Positions 1-8,174 of a DNA stretch of 64,000 nt are shown one piece after another; within the stretch, counting starts at the first letter, position 1; every line of letters starts with the position of its first letter. Origin of the DNA: Lachnospiraceae bacterium (GTDB lineage Bacteria > Bacillota > Clostridia > Lachnospirales > Bianqueaceae); the NCBI GenBank assembly GCA_022794035.1, contig JAAWDX010000003.1, forward strand, positions 248,001 to 312,000. The letters are read 5' to 3'. The notes below the pieces were generated by a model. That model did not search any database and was not told the origin of the DNA. It saw only the letters and a list, made by a program, of their open reading frames with translations. The position numbers were made by a program, and so were the translations under genes.

Positions 1-7
1 AGGTAGA

Positions 8-724
8 ATGTGGAAAAAAATATGGAGCTGGATGCAAAAGAAAATCGGTAAAAAGAAAGAGGGAGGCGTCTATTACATAGGAGGCAGCGAGGTTTTGCCG
101 GCTCCCATGACGGCCGAAAAAGAAAAATACTGGTTATCGCATTTGAAAGAGGGAGATCCACTGGCCAAACAGGCTAAGGATATGCTGATTACTCATAATT
201 TGCGGCTTGTCGTATATATTGCCAAGAAGTTTGAAAATACGGGAATTATGGTTGAGGATCTGATTTCAATTGGAACGATCGGGCTGATGAAGGGCGTTAA
301 TACATTTAATCCGGAAAAGAACATTAAACTAGCGACCTATGCATCGCGCTGTATTGAAAATGAAATTCTGATGTATCTCCGGCGCAATCAAAAAACGCGC
401 TCGGAGGTGTCGATTGATGAGCCGCTCAACATGGATGTCGACGGAAATGAGCTGCTTCTTTCGGATATATTGGGGACGGATAATGATGTGATTTCCAGAG
501 GATTGGAAGATGAAATTGACCGTCAGCTGCTGCAGGAATCCATGAAGATTTTAGGCGGCCGGGAGAAAAAGATCGTACAGCTGCGGTTTGGACTCGGAAG
601 TGACGGAGAAGAAAAAACGCAAAAAGAAGTAGCGGACATGATGGGAATCTCGCAGTCCTATATTTCCAGATTGGAAAAGAAGATTATGAAACGGCTATAT
701 AAGGAAATGAAGCGATTGCTATAA
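8..724 (+). CDS. sigE: Sporulation sigma factor SigE (pro-sigma-E)
   Basis: Mother-cell sigma factor of sporulation, 238 aa, the usual family length. The N-terminus is a short basic/amphipathic pro-sequence followed by [12 protein letters not shown], the region where SpoIIGA processes pro-sigma-E. Region 2 ([17 protein letters not shown], then [14 protein letters not shown]) and the region 4 helix-turn-helix ([20 protein letters not shown]) are intact. The processing protease SpoIIGA is expected just upstream, outside the window. The ATG at 8 follows AGGTAGA at the window edge. Unusually, the stop overlaps the 3' end of convergent sigG by 6 bp; in Bacillus and most clostridia sigG follows sigE on the same strand. 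SigK is the nearest alternative, but the pro-region and partner gene favour SigE. Confidence 0.95.
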   Translation: MWKKIWSWMQKKIGKKKEGGVYYIGGSEVLPAPMTAEKEKYWLSHLKEGDPLAKQAKDMLITHNLRLVVYIAKKFENTGIMVEDLISIGTIGLMKGVNTFNPEKNIKLATYASRCIENEILMYLRRNQKTRSEVSIDEPLNMDVDGNELLLSDILGTDNDVISRGLEDEIDRQLLQESMKILGGREKKIVQLRFGLGSDGEEKTQKEVADMMGISQSYISRLEKKIMKRLYKEMKRLL

Positions 725-1486
725 ATATTTTCGCATTTGCTTTAAAGCATTTTTTTCGATGCGTGATACCTGCGCCTGGCTAATGCCGATTTCAGAAGAA
801 ACCTCCATTTGCGTATGGCCCTGGAAGAAACGCAGATTTAGGATTTTTTGTTCACGGTCAGAGAGCTTTTTCATGGCTTCATTGATCGAGAGCTTTTGCA
901 GCCACTGCTCGTGGCTGCTTTTTTCATCCTGAATTTGATCCATTACATATAAAGCGTCTCCATCTTCATGAAATACAGGCTCATACAAGGAAATAGGATC
1001 TTGAATGGCATCGAGCGCCAGAACAATGTCTTCTTTGGGAAGCTCCATTTCCTTGGCGATTTCCTCTAGCTTTGGTTCTTGTCCGTTTTTTCTGGTCAGC
1101 TCCTCTCTTACGCGCAGTGCGCGGTAGGCGGTGTCGCGCAGGGAGCGGCTTACACGAATGGAATTATAATCCCGTAAAAAGCGCCGCAGCTCTCCTAAGA
1201 TCATGGGCACGGCATAGGTGGAGAATTTGACCTGTTGCGATAAGTCAAAATTATCGGTAGCCTTGATCAGACCGATGCATCCCACCTGAAACAGGTCGTC
1301 GGCCTGCTCGCCGCGTCCAGTGAAGCGCTGGATGATGCTGAGTACCAGACGAAGGTTGCCCTCGATGAAGGTTTGTCTGGCCTGCTCATCTCCTTGTTTG
1401 ATCTTTTCAAACAGGGCAAGCTTTTCTTCATGCGTGAGCACAGGGAGCTTAGCGGTGTTCACACCGCAGATTTCTACTTTATTCAT
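719..1486 (-). CDS. sigG: Forespore sigma factor SigG
   Basis: Late forespore sigma factor, 255 aa. The N-terminus [17 protein letters not shown] is the SigG signature. Region 2 ([39 protein letters not shown]) and region 4 ([25 protein letters not shown]) are complete. It is antiparallel to sigE and overlaps it by 6 bp at the 3' ends. A sigma-F-like promoter lies about 50 bp upstream on the minus strand, as expected for a gene switched on by SigF in the forespore. SigF is the closest paralogue, but it lacks this N-terminus and normally sits in the spoIIA operon. Confidence 0.95.
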   Translation of the reverse strand: MNKVEICGVNTAKLPVLTHEEKLALFEKIKQGDEQARQTFIEGNLRLVLSIIQRFTGRGEQADDLFQVGCIGLIKATDNFDLSQQVKFSTYAVPMILGELRRFLRDYNSIRVSRSLRDTAYRALRVREELTRKNGQEPKLEEIAKEMELPKEDIVLALDAIQDPISLYEPVFHEDGDALYVMDQIQDEKSSHEQWLQKLSINEAMKKLSDREQKILNLRFFQGHTQMEVSSEIGISQAQVSRIEKNALKQMRKYL

Positions 1487-1534
1487 ATGATCATTCCTTT
1501 CTGTTTCTCTCGGAGAGTCCTCTTTGTTTTTTTA

Positions 1535-1564
1535 AAGGATAGCCAGCACAAAGATGGTTTATAC
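1535..1564 (-). promoter_or_regulatory. Sigma-F-like promoter of sigG
   Basis: Read on the minus strand: GTATA (1564-1560), 15 nt, then GGCTATCCTT (1544-1535). This resembles the sigma-F/sigma-G pattern GYATA-N15/16-GGNNANANT, with two departures in the -10. The same geometry precedes spoIIR. Confidence 0.6.
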
Positions 1565-1585
1565 AACAATAAAAAATTTATGAGC

Positions 1586-1614
1586 TTGACAATTATTTCA
1601 CCGTGCTATAAACT
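1586..1614 (+). promoter_or_regulatory. Candidate sigma-A promoter of lysC
   Basis: TTGACA at 1586-1591 is followed by TATAAA at 1607-1612 (15-nt spacer) or TAAACT at 1609-1614 (17-nt spacer). It lies between the divergent sigG and lysC genes. Confidence 0.55.
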
Positions 1615-1625
1615 GTAAGTTGACT

Positions 1626-1639
1626 ATTTGTCGACAAAT
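1626..1639. promoter_or_regulatory. 14-bp perfect palindrome in the lysC leader
   Basis: ATTTGTCGACAAAT is perfectly self-complementary and lies just downstream of the candidate lysC -10. It could be an operator. The binding protein is unknown. Confidence 0.4.
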
Positions 1640-1683
1640 GCCGCTGTGCGCATTTGAGTTTATGATCAATTGAGGAGAACAGG

Positions 1684-3003
1684 ATGAAAAAGGCTGTTAA
1701 ATTTGGGGGGAGTTCGCTCGCAGATGCGGCGCAGTTCCAGAAATGTGCAGATATTATTAAGGCTGACCCGGCCCGCTTATATGTGGTTCCGTCTGCGCCT
1801 GGTAAAAGGCATGGAAATGACATAAAAGTGACCGACATGCTTTTTCATTGCTTTGCATTACAGAAAAAGGATCCTGAGCAAGCGATAGAATATTTTGCTC
1901 GGATTAAAGAAAGATATGATGAAATCATTCGGGAATTGGGGCTCGATTTTTCGCTGGCAGAAGAATATCAGACAATCGAAACCCAAATCAGAGAAGGCTT
2001 AACAGAAGAATATCTGGTAAGCCGCGGAGAATATCTAAGTGCAAAGGTTCTTTCCTGTTTGTTGGGATATCCATTTGTTGATGCGGCCAGCTGCATTCAA
2101 TTTGATGACCGGGGCAATTATGACGAGCATGATTCGATGTTGGCGTTTCAGGCCTTTAAAGAAGAAGGCTGTTTTGTGTTGCCCGGTTTTTACGGGGCTG
2201 GCCCAGAGGGGGAGATCCGTACATTTTCCCGCGGAGGCAGTGATATTTCTGGCGCCGTGGTGGCAAAAGCCATGGAAGTCGACGTGTATGAGAACTGGAC
2301 GGACGTAAGCGGATTTTTGGCTGCTGATCCGCGGATTGTTTCCAATCCGCAGCCCATTGAGGAAATTACTTATAGTGAGCTTAGGGAGCTTTCCTACATG
2401 GGGGCCAGCGTGTTTCATGAGGAGGCCATCTATCCGGCCAGAAGCGCGGGCATCCCGATCAATATCCGCAATACCAATCGCCCGCAGGATGCAGGTTCAT
2501 GGATCTGTCCGGACGATAAGGCCACAGAAAACCATGCCTATATTACCGGCATTGCCGGTAAGAAAAACTTTATGTCTCTCTCCTTTGAGAAGGATATTGG
2601 AGGCGATAAGCTGGCGTTTGGGCGCAAGGTGCTGCAAGTCTTTGAGGAGGCGCATGTGATGGTGGATCATGTGCCGTCCAGCATCGGTACGATGACCGTG
2701 GTGGTGGATGCCAATGAGATGAATGGTAAGGAAGAGAGCATTTTGCGGCGGATCCGGCATGATATTGACCCGTATCATATTACGGTTGAGCGCAGTTTGG
2801 CTTTTATTGCTGTGGTCGGCTTTAGGATGAAGGGCGGCGTGGGCGTGACGGCGGGACTGCTGGCCGCGCTGGCAGAGGAAGGAATCAGTGTGAAAATGGT
2901 GATTCAGGGAATCCGCGAGATCAGTTTGATTATTGGGATTGATGAGGAGAATTTTGAGAAAGCGATCAAAAGGCTGTACCAGTTTCGGCAGGAAGTGCAA
3001 TGA
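1684..3003 (+). CDS. lysC: Aspartate kinase
   Basis: Phosphorylates L-aspartate, the first step towards lysine, threonine, methionine and diaminopimelate. The 439-aa protein opens with the amino-acid kinase motif VKFGGSSLADA. It contains FSRGGSDISGAVVAKAM in the kinase core, and two C-terminal ACT domains from about residue 300 (SFEKDIGG..., AVVGFRMKGGVGVTAGLLAAL). The form is monofunctional, with no homoserine dehydrogenase fused. ATG 1684 has GAGGAGAA just upstream. It stands alone between divergent sigG and a PucR-type regulator. A 14-bp palindrome in the leader may be a control site; no lysine riboswitch is evident in the short leader. Which amino acid inhibits it cannot be read from sequence. 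Confidence 0.93.
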   Translation: MKKAVKFGGSSLADAAQFQKCADIIKADPARLYVVPSAPGKRHGNDIKVTDMLFHCFALQKKDPEQAIEYFARIKERYDEIIRELGLDFSLAEEYQTIETQIREGLTEEYLVSRGEYLSAKVLSCLLGYPFVDAASCIQFDDRGNYDEHDSMLAFQAFKEEGCFVLPGFYGAGPEGEIRTFSRGGSDISGAVVAKAMEVDVYENWTDVSGFLAADPRIVSNPQPIEEITYSELRELSYMGASVFHEEAIYPARSAGIPINIRNTNRPQDAGSWICPDDKATENHAYITGIAGKKNFMSLSFEKDIGGDKLAFGRKVLQVFEEAHVMVDHVPSSIGTMTVVVDANEMNGKEESILRRIRHDIDPYHITVERSLAFIAVVGFRMKGGVGVTAGLLAALAEEGISVKMVIQGIREISLIIGIDEENFEKAIKRLYQFRQEVQ

Positions 3004-3032
3004 GCGCTCATATTTCGTACATGAAACAGTGG

Positions 3033-3050
3033 TGTAACAGAAATGTTACA
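3033..3050. promoter_or_regulatory. Inverted repeat TGTAACA-N4-TGTTACA
   Basis: Perfect 7-bp arms (3033-3039 and 3044-3050) around GAAA, about 90 bp upstream of the PucR-type regulator gene. A likely operator; autoregulation is possible but inferred. Confidence 0.4.
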
Positions 3051-3056
3051 ATTTAT

Positions 3057-3077
3057 AACGAAATTATTTCGTTTTCC
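3057..3077 (+). terminator. Weak terminator-like hairpin after lysC
   Basis: AACGAAAT-T-ATTTCGTT is an 8-bp A+T-rich stem with a 1-nt centre, running into TTTTCC. It could be a weak lysC terminator or an operator. Confidence 0.35.
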
Positions 3078-3140
3078 TCTGGAACTTTGCAGAAAAATGT
3101 GATAAAATAGGACTATGCTAGCCTTGAAAGGGGTATAAAG

Positions 3141-4238
3141 ATGATTTCAAATCAGATTTTGCAGTCAACCATTGATGGATTGAAAGCGATCACCAAAGTG
3201 GATATTTCGGTGATGGATATGGAAGGGACGCTGCTTTCTTCTACGGAGGATGTTCGGGATGAGAAAACTTTTCCTTTGATACCGGATCTGATCAGCTCCA
3301 GAGCTGAAAGCATGTCGGTTCAGGGATATCAGTTTTTCAAGGTGTATGATGATAATGAAATGGAATATATCATTGCCATCAAAGGGGAAGACGAGGATGC
3401 GTATAAGGTCGGCAAGATTGCCGCATTCCAGATTCAGGGATTATTGACTGCTTATAAAGAGCGTTTTGATAAAGATAATTTTATTAAAAATCTGTTGCTG
3501 GATAATTTGTTGCTGGTTGATATTTATACACGCGCGAAGAAACTGCATGTGGAAAACAATGTCGCCCGCCTTGTTTATTTGATCGAGTCGAATAATGATA
3601 AAGATACAAACACGTCGGTAATGGATGTGATCCGCGGAATCTATCCGGCTAAGGCGAAGGATTTTATCACGGCCGTGGATGAGAATAATATCATTTTGGT
3701 GAAGGATGTCAGCGGTGATTCCTCACGGAGCGCCATTGAGAAGACGGCGCATACGATAGCGGATATGCTAAACAGCGAAGCGATGGGACGTGTTCGTATT
3801 TCAATGGGCTCGGTCGTTCATGACCTGAAGGATATTTCAAGATCTTATAAGGAAGCGAAGATCGCGCTGGAGGTCGGTAAGATTTTTTACGAAGACAAGT
3901 ATATGATCAATTACAATCGGCTGGGAATCGGACGCTTGATTTATCAGCTGCCGATTTCGCTGTGTAAGATGTATATCGAAGAAATCTTTAAAACCGTTAA
4001 GGTCGAAGAGTTTGATGAGGAGACGCTCAATACAATCAATAAATTCTTTGAAAACAGCTTGAATATTTCCGAAACATCCAGACAGCTTTATATTCACCGC
4101 AACACCTTGGTGTACCGGCTGGATAAGCTGCAGAAGACAACGGGGCTGGATATTCGGATTTTTGATGATGCGATTACCTTTAAGATTGCTTTGATGGTAG
4201 CAAAATATATGAGTTATATGGAGCAGAGCGGCTACTAA
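3141..4238 (+). CDS. PucR/CdaR-type transcriptional regulator
   Basis: DNA-binding regulator of 365 aa. The C-terminal third carries the PucR-type helix-turn-helix, with FENSLNISETSRQLYIHRN followed by NTLVYRLDKLQKTTGLDIR. The central part (about residues 120-280) looks like the GGDEF-derived domain usual in CdaR-like proteins. The N-terminus resembles a sugar-diacid sensor domain (ILQSTIDGLKAITKVDISVMD). ATG 3141 follows GAAAGGGG. It sits 53 bp before ftsE, but such regulators are not known to control ftsEX and the neighbourhood shows no purine or sugar-acid genes, so its ligand is unknown. An inverted repeat upstream is a possible self-operator. Confidence 0.85.
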   Translation: MISNQILQSTIDGLKAITKVDISVMDMEGTLLSSTEDVRDEKTFPLIPDLISSRAESMSVQGYQFFKVYDDNEMEYIIAIKGEDEDAYKVGKIAAFQIQGLLTAYKERFDKDNFIKNLLLDNLLLVDIYTRAKKLHVENNVARLVYLIESNNDKDTNTSVMDVIRGIYPAKAKDFITAVDENNIILVKDVSGDSSRSAIEKTAHTIADMLNSEAMGRVRISMGSVVHDLKDISRSYKEAKIALEVGKIFYEDKYMINYNRLGIGRLIYQLPISLCKMYIEEIFKTVKVEEFDEETLNTINKFFENSLNISETSRQLYIHRNTLVYRLDKLQKTTGLDIRIFDDAITFKIALMVAKYMSYMEQSGY

Positions 4239-4291
4239 GTAGGTGCCGGACAGGTGTGCAGTTATAGAAAACGAAGACATAGGAGCGTTAG

Positions 4292-4978
4292 ATGATAGAA
4301 CTGAAGGATGTCACAAAAATCTATGATGGAAACGTAACGGGCGTGGATCATCTGGATTTGAAGATTGAAGACGGTGAGTTTGTCTTTCTGGTAGGGGAAA
4401 GCGGATCTGGCAAGAGTACGCTGCTGAAGCTGCTGATGCGGGAGCTAACGCCAACAGAAGGCAGCATTACCATTGACGGAAAAGAGATTACCAAGCTTCG
4501 GCGTAAAAAGGTGGCGGAGCTGAGAAGAAATATGGGAATTGTGTTTCAGGATTATCGCCTGCTTCCGAAGCGGACTGTATATGAAAATGTAGCCTTTGCT
4601 TTAGAGGTAATTGAGATTCCCAGCAGAAAGATCCGGCGCAGTGTGCCGGCGGCACTTAATTTGGTGGGCCTTTCTCATAAATCTAAGAATATGCCGAATG
4701 AAATTTCCGGCGGTGAGCAGCAGCGTACGGCGATTGCAAGAGCGATTGTCAATAATCCGCCGCTTGTGCTGGCAGATGAGCCTACGGGAAATCTGGATCC
4801 GCGCAATTCGCAGGAGATTATGGAAGTATTAGATGCAATCAATCGACGGGGAACTACTGTGATTGTAGCGACGCATGACCGTGCGATTGTGAATGCGATG
4901 CAAAAGAGAGTGATTCATTTGGAAAATGGCGTGATCGTCAGAGACTCGCAGGAAGGAGGCTATGACGATGAGGCTTAG
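4292..4978 (+). CDS. ftsE: Cell division ATP-binding protein FtsE
   Basis: ATPase of the FtsEX complex, 228 aa. It contains Walker A GESGSGKST, Q-loop FQDYRLLPKRTVYENVAF (the RLL segment is characteristic of FtsE), signature SGGEQQR, Walker B LVLADEPTGNLD and the switch histidine in VATHDR. FtsEX does not transport a solute: it transmits ATP hydrolysis across the membrane to activate septal peptidoglycan hydrolases. The gene overlaps ftsX and is followed by an M23 hydrolase gene, the expected partner. Confidence 0.96.
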   Translation: MIELKDVTKIYDGNVTGVDHLDLKIEDGEFVFLVGESGSGKSTLLKLLMRELTPTEGSITIDGKEITKLRRKKVAELRRNMGIVFQDYRLLPKRTVYENVAFALEVIEIPSRKIRRSVPAALNLVGLSHKSKNMPNEISGGEQQRTAIARAIVNNPPLVLADEPTGNLDPRNSQEIMEVLDAINRRGTTVIVATHDRAIVNAMQKRVIHLENGVIVRDSQEGGYDDEA

Positions 4979-5885
4979 AACGATGAGGACCTGTGTCAAA
5001 GACGGTTTTAGAGGGATTTTCCGAAATGGCTTGATGTCTTTGGCTTCTATCGGCACGATTGCGGCGTGTCTGATCATTTTAGGAATTACATACTGTCTGG
5101 TCGTCAACGTACAGCATTTTGCCGACAATCTGGATGGTAATTTAGGAATGGTTGCTTTTCTGAAGGCGGGCGTGACCGAACAGGAGGTTGCCGATCTGCA
5201 GAAGAAATTAAATGACAGGCAGGACATCAGAGAGTTTACCTATATTTCAGCAGAGCAAGCTTGGAAAGAGTTTCAGCAGGAGATGATCGGCGGCGATGAA
5301 ATCGGTGAGGATCTGATGGGAGAGCTGGTGAAGGATAATCCGCTGCAAAATTCAGCTAATATTGAAATATACCCGCTGCGGGCAGAGGATCAGGAGGCGA
5401 TTGTGAGTTTCCTTAATCAGGAGCCTGCGGTACGGAAGGTCAATTATTCTGCCAATGCTTCTCAGGTGCTGGCTTCCTTTGGAAAGCTGGTGACTTATGT
5501 CGGAATGGCATTGATTGCGTTTTTGATTTTTATTGCCCTTCTTCTGATTGCGAATACGATCAAGCTTTCCGTTTATATACGGCGCAATGAGATCAGTATT
5601 ATGAAGTATATTGGTGCGACGGATGGATTTGTAAAGCTGCCGTTTATCGTCGAAGGAATCTTTATCGGCTGTTTGGGTGCAGTTTTACCGATTTTGATTG
5701 TATATTTAGGATATGAAAGTCTGATTGGGCTTTTAAATACACGTTTTTCAGCGATTACTGTGTTGGTTGAGTTTTTAAGTGTAACAGAAGTGATGAAGGG
5801 ACTGCTGCCCATATTCCTAGGACTGAGTATTGTTGTGGGAGCATTAGGCAGTATGATTTCGATTCGGAAGCATCTTAAAGTATAA
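4968..5885 (+). CDS. ftsX: Cell division protein FtsX
   Basis: Membrane subunit of FtsEX, 305 aa. There is an N-terminal membrane segment (SLASIGTIAACLIILGITYCLVV), then an extracytoplasmic domain of about 130 residues, then three C-terminal membrane segments around LIAFLIFIALLLIANTIKL. Of two in-frame ATGs, 4968 is preferred over 4962 because AGGAGG at 4954-4959 lies 8 nt before it but only 2 nt before the other. It overlaps ftsE by 11 bp, suggesting translational coupling. Confidence 0.94.
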   Translation: MRLRTMRTCVKDGFRGIFRNGLMSLASIGTIAACLIILGITYCLVVNVQHFADNLDGNLGMVAFLKAGVTEQEVADLQKKLNDRQDIREFTYISAEQAWKEFQQEMIGGDEIGEDLMGELVKDNPLQNSANIEIYPLRAEDQEAIVSFLNQEPAVRKVNYSANASQVLASFGKLVTYVGMALIAFLIFIALLLIANTIKLSVYIRRNEISIMKYIGATDGFVKLPFIVEGIFIGCLGAVLPILIVYLGYESLIGLLNTRFSAITVLVEFLSVTEVMKGLLPIFLGLSIVVGALGSMISIRKHLKV

Positions 5886-5916
5886 AAGCAGCAGGATCAT
5901 GAGCGGAGGGTATAAA

Positions 5917-7269
5917 ATGAGCATTAAGACAAAGAGAATTGTAACGGGGCTTTTAGCATGCGTCATTGTTTTAGCAATGATGCTGAGTATTATTACGCCG
6001 GTTTTTGCAGAAGAGCTGGATATCCTGGAGGAGCAGCAGCGGGAGCTGGAGCAGAAAGCAAATGATGCGGAGGCATTAAAGAATGCGACGCAGGATGAGC
6101 TTACAGCGGCGCAGAGCGCACTGCAGGTTGTCAAGGATGAGATGGCGACGATCAATGCGGAGATTCAGACCGTGAGTAATCGGATTGGGGAGCTCAATCA
6201 GAAAATTACTGAGAATGAAGGAAAGCTCAAAATAAAAGAAGCAGAGCTTGCACAGGCTAAAGAAGATATGAAAATGTATTATGCTGCCTTAAAGGGCCGT
6301 ATTCGCATGATGTATGAGAGCGACCGCAGCAATAATTATTTAGAGGTTCTTTTAAATGCCAGCAGTATTTCTGATTTTTTCAGCCGTCTGGAATATATCA
6401 GTCAGATGGTAGAATATGATAATAAAATCATGGAAGAGCTGGATGCTTGCCGCAAGACGATTCAGGAAAGCAAAGAAGTGATTGAAAATACAAAGAAGGA
6501 GCTGGAAACCAACCGTGCTGATGAGCAGAAGGAGCAGGAGCGTTTGCAGCAGGCCTATGGCGAGAAGCAGGAGAAGCTTAACGAGCTGGAAAACAACCGA
6601 GTGGCCCTGCAGATGATGGCTGATGAACAGGATGCATCTTATCAGTCTTTGATGGCGGCTATTGCAGATAATGAGACGAAGATCCAAAATGAAAAGGATC
6701 GGATCGAACAGGAAGCGGCTGCGAATCAAAGACCTTCAGAGCCAAACGGGGGCGGATCCTCAGAAGGGGGCTCCAGCGGCAGCTATGATCCGGGCACAGC
6801 GCCAGGAGAGGGCGATGCCTCTGACCGAGTACTTTCAAATGGATATTACAGCACCTGGCCGGGAATCGGCAATCAGATGCTGGGGTGGCCGTGCAACGGG
6901 TATACGCTTTCTTCTTTATATGGACCGCGTATCCATCCGATTACAGGTGAATATAAAAACCATGGCGGAATTGATTTTTGCGTTGGCTATGGAGAGGACA
7001 TTTACGCCTGTGCCGGCGGTGTGGTGGTAGAAGCGAACACCACAGACGACTGGGGCGGCGGCTGGGGCTATTATGTAGTCATCCAGCATTACAACGGACT
7101 CAGTACGCTGTATGCGCACTGCAGCAGCATTCACGTGTCAGAGGGACAGGAAGTCGGTGCCGGACAGAATATTGCGCAGGTTGGGTCTACCGGAATGTCT
7201 ACCGGGCCGCATCTGCATCTTGAAGTATACAGCGGCGGCGGAAGAGTGAATCCGGAGGATTATCTTTAA
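5917..7269 (+). CDS. Secreted M23 (LytM) peptidase with coiled coil, FtsEX partner
   Basis: Peptidoglycan hydrolase of 450 aa. A signal peptide (VTGLLACVIVLAMMLSIITPVFAEE) is followed by a long coiled coil to about residue 270, a Gly/Ser/Pro-rich linker, and a C-terminal LytM domain with complete zinc ligands: HGGID (H349, D353) and HLHLE (H432, H434). The build matches EnvC/PcsB-type proteins, whose coiled coil docks on FtsX. The complete zinc site suggests an active enzyme, unlike EnvC, which is only an activator. ATG 5917 is chosen over 5899 because GGAGGG at 5905-5910 lies 6 nt upstream. It starts 31 bp after ftsX, so the three genes form one unit ending at the terminator at 7274. Confidence 0.92.
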   Translation: MSIKTKRIVTGLLACVIVLAMMLSIITPVFAEELDILEEQQRELEQKANDAEALKNATQDELTAAQSALQVVKDEMATINAEIQTVSNRIGELNQKITENEGKLKIKEAELAQAKEDMKMYYAALKGRIRMMYESDRSNNYLEVLLNASSISDFFSRLEYISQMVEYDNKIMEELDACRKTIQESKEVIENTKKELETNRADEQKEQERLQQAYGEKQEKLNELENNRVALQMMADEQDASYQSLMAAIADNETKIQNEKDRIEQEAAANQRPSEPNGGGSSEGGSSGSYDPGTAPGEGDASDRVLSNGYYSTWPGIGNQMLGWPCNGYTLSSLYGPRIHPITGEYKNHGGIDFCVGYGEDIYACAGGVVVEANTTDDWGGGWGYYVVIQHYNGLSTLYAHCSSIHVSEGQEVGAGQNIAQVGSTGMSTGPHLHLEVYSGGGRVNPEDYL

Positions 7270-7273
7270 AATA

Positions 7274-7322
7274 AAAATGCCGGTCATAACGGGGGATAAA
7301 AGTTATGGTCGGCATTTTGTCT
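7274..7322 (+). terminator. Rho-independent terminator after the M23 peptidase gene
   Basis: 17-bp stem (7274-7290 with 7302-7318) built on AAAATGCCGGTCATAAC, with G-U pairs in the middle, followed by T-rich sequence. It closes the ftsEX unit. Confidence 0.85.
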
Positions 7323-7357
7323 TTTTGTTTGTATAGGAATCAGAAGGAGAAGGTGAA

Positions 7358-8158
7358 ATGGATATAGCAGCGATTCAAAGCTATTTGCAGCCTCAGGCTC
7401 GGCATTTGCAGCTGGACTTAAGAGAAGAAGTAAGCTCCACCAATACCGTGCTGAAGGAAGAGGCAGCAGCAGGAGCCGCTGAAGGGAAAGTACTGTTTGC
7501 CAGAAGGCAGACGGCTGGCAAGGGACGGCGCGGCAGAGGCTTTTATTCTCCGCAGGAGACAGGAATCTACATGAGCCTGCTGCTAAGACCCTCATTGAAA
7601 CCCAAAGACTGTCTGCTCATTACTACGGCAGCCGCCGTAGCGGTGGCGGAGGCCATTGAAAAGGTGACGATGCAGCGGGCTGAGATCAAATGGGTAAACG
7701 ATGTGTATTGTCATGGCAAAAAGGTAGTAGGGATTTTGACAGAAGGAGGCATGGCGCCAGAGGGAGATAGACTTTCCTATGCCGTGCTTGGCATTGGAAT
7801 CAATGTGTGGCAGCCGGAGGGTGGCTTTCCTTCAGAGCTTGCCTCGGTGGCAGGGAGCGTGATGCAGGAGGAGAAGAACGGCAGGCAGATCCGAGACCGA
7901 TTGGCAGCGGCTGTGCTTAATGAATTTATGCTGATTTATCCTCAGCTTGCAGAGAAGAAATTTATGGATCTGTATCGGCAGCGTTCATTTTTAATCGGGA
8001 AAACAGTTAAGCTCTTGCGGTCAGATCATGAAGAGCTGTCAGGATATCCACCGGTAAAGGTGATTGGCATTGGTGATGATGCGCAGCTGCTGATTGAGCT
8101 TCCCAGCGGAGAGAAACAGGAGGTATACTGCGGTCAGGTAAGTGCGAGAATCATATAA
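7358..8158 (+). CDS. birA: Biotin-[acetyl-CoA-carboxylase] ligase, no DNA-binding domain
   Basis: Attaches biotin to the carrier lysine of biotin-dependent carboxylases. The 266 aa show the ligase core: SSTNT, ARRQTAGKGRRGRGFYSP (biotinyl-AMP loop), MSLLLRP, KWVNDVYCHGKKVVGILTE, and a C-terminal SH3-like domain. The N-terminal winged helix of bifunctional BirA is absent, so it is a class I enzyme and should not itself repress biotin genes. No biotin synthesis genes are nearby. It is followed 16 bp later by the esterase genes. Confidence 0.92.
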   Translation: MDIAAIQSYLQPQARHLQLDLREEVSSTNTVLKEEAAAGAAEGKVLFARRQTAGKGRRGRGFYSPQETGIYMSLLLRPSLKPKDCLLITTAAAVAVAEAIEKVTMQRAEIKWVNDVYCHGKKVVGILTEGGMAPEGDRLSYAVLGIGINVWQPEGGFPSELASVAGSVMQEEKNGRQIRDRLAAAVLNEFMLIYPQLAEKKFMDLYRQRSFLIGKTVKLLRSDHEELSGYPPVKVIGIGDDAQLLIELPSGEKQEVYCGQVSARII

Positions 8159-8174
8159 AGAATGGAGGAATAAG

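Noticed and set aside
2035-2418. Antisense frames over lysC and other long genes
   Set aside because: No ribosome sites, no recognisable domains, and codon patterns explained by the sense gene.
8142-8174. Upstream extension of esterase 1 from the ATG at 8142
   Set aside because: It would overlap the biotin ligase gene and lacks a ribosome site; ATG 8175 has GGAGG at good spacing and matches the paralogue's N-terminus.
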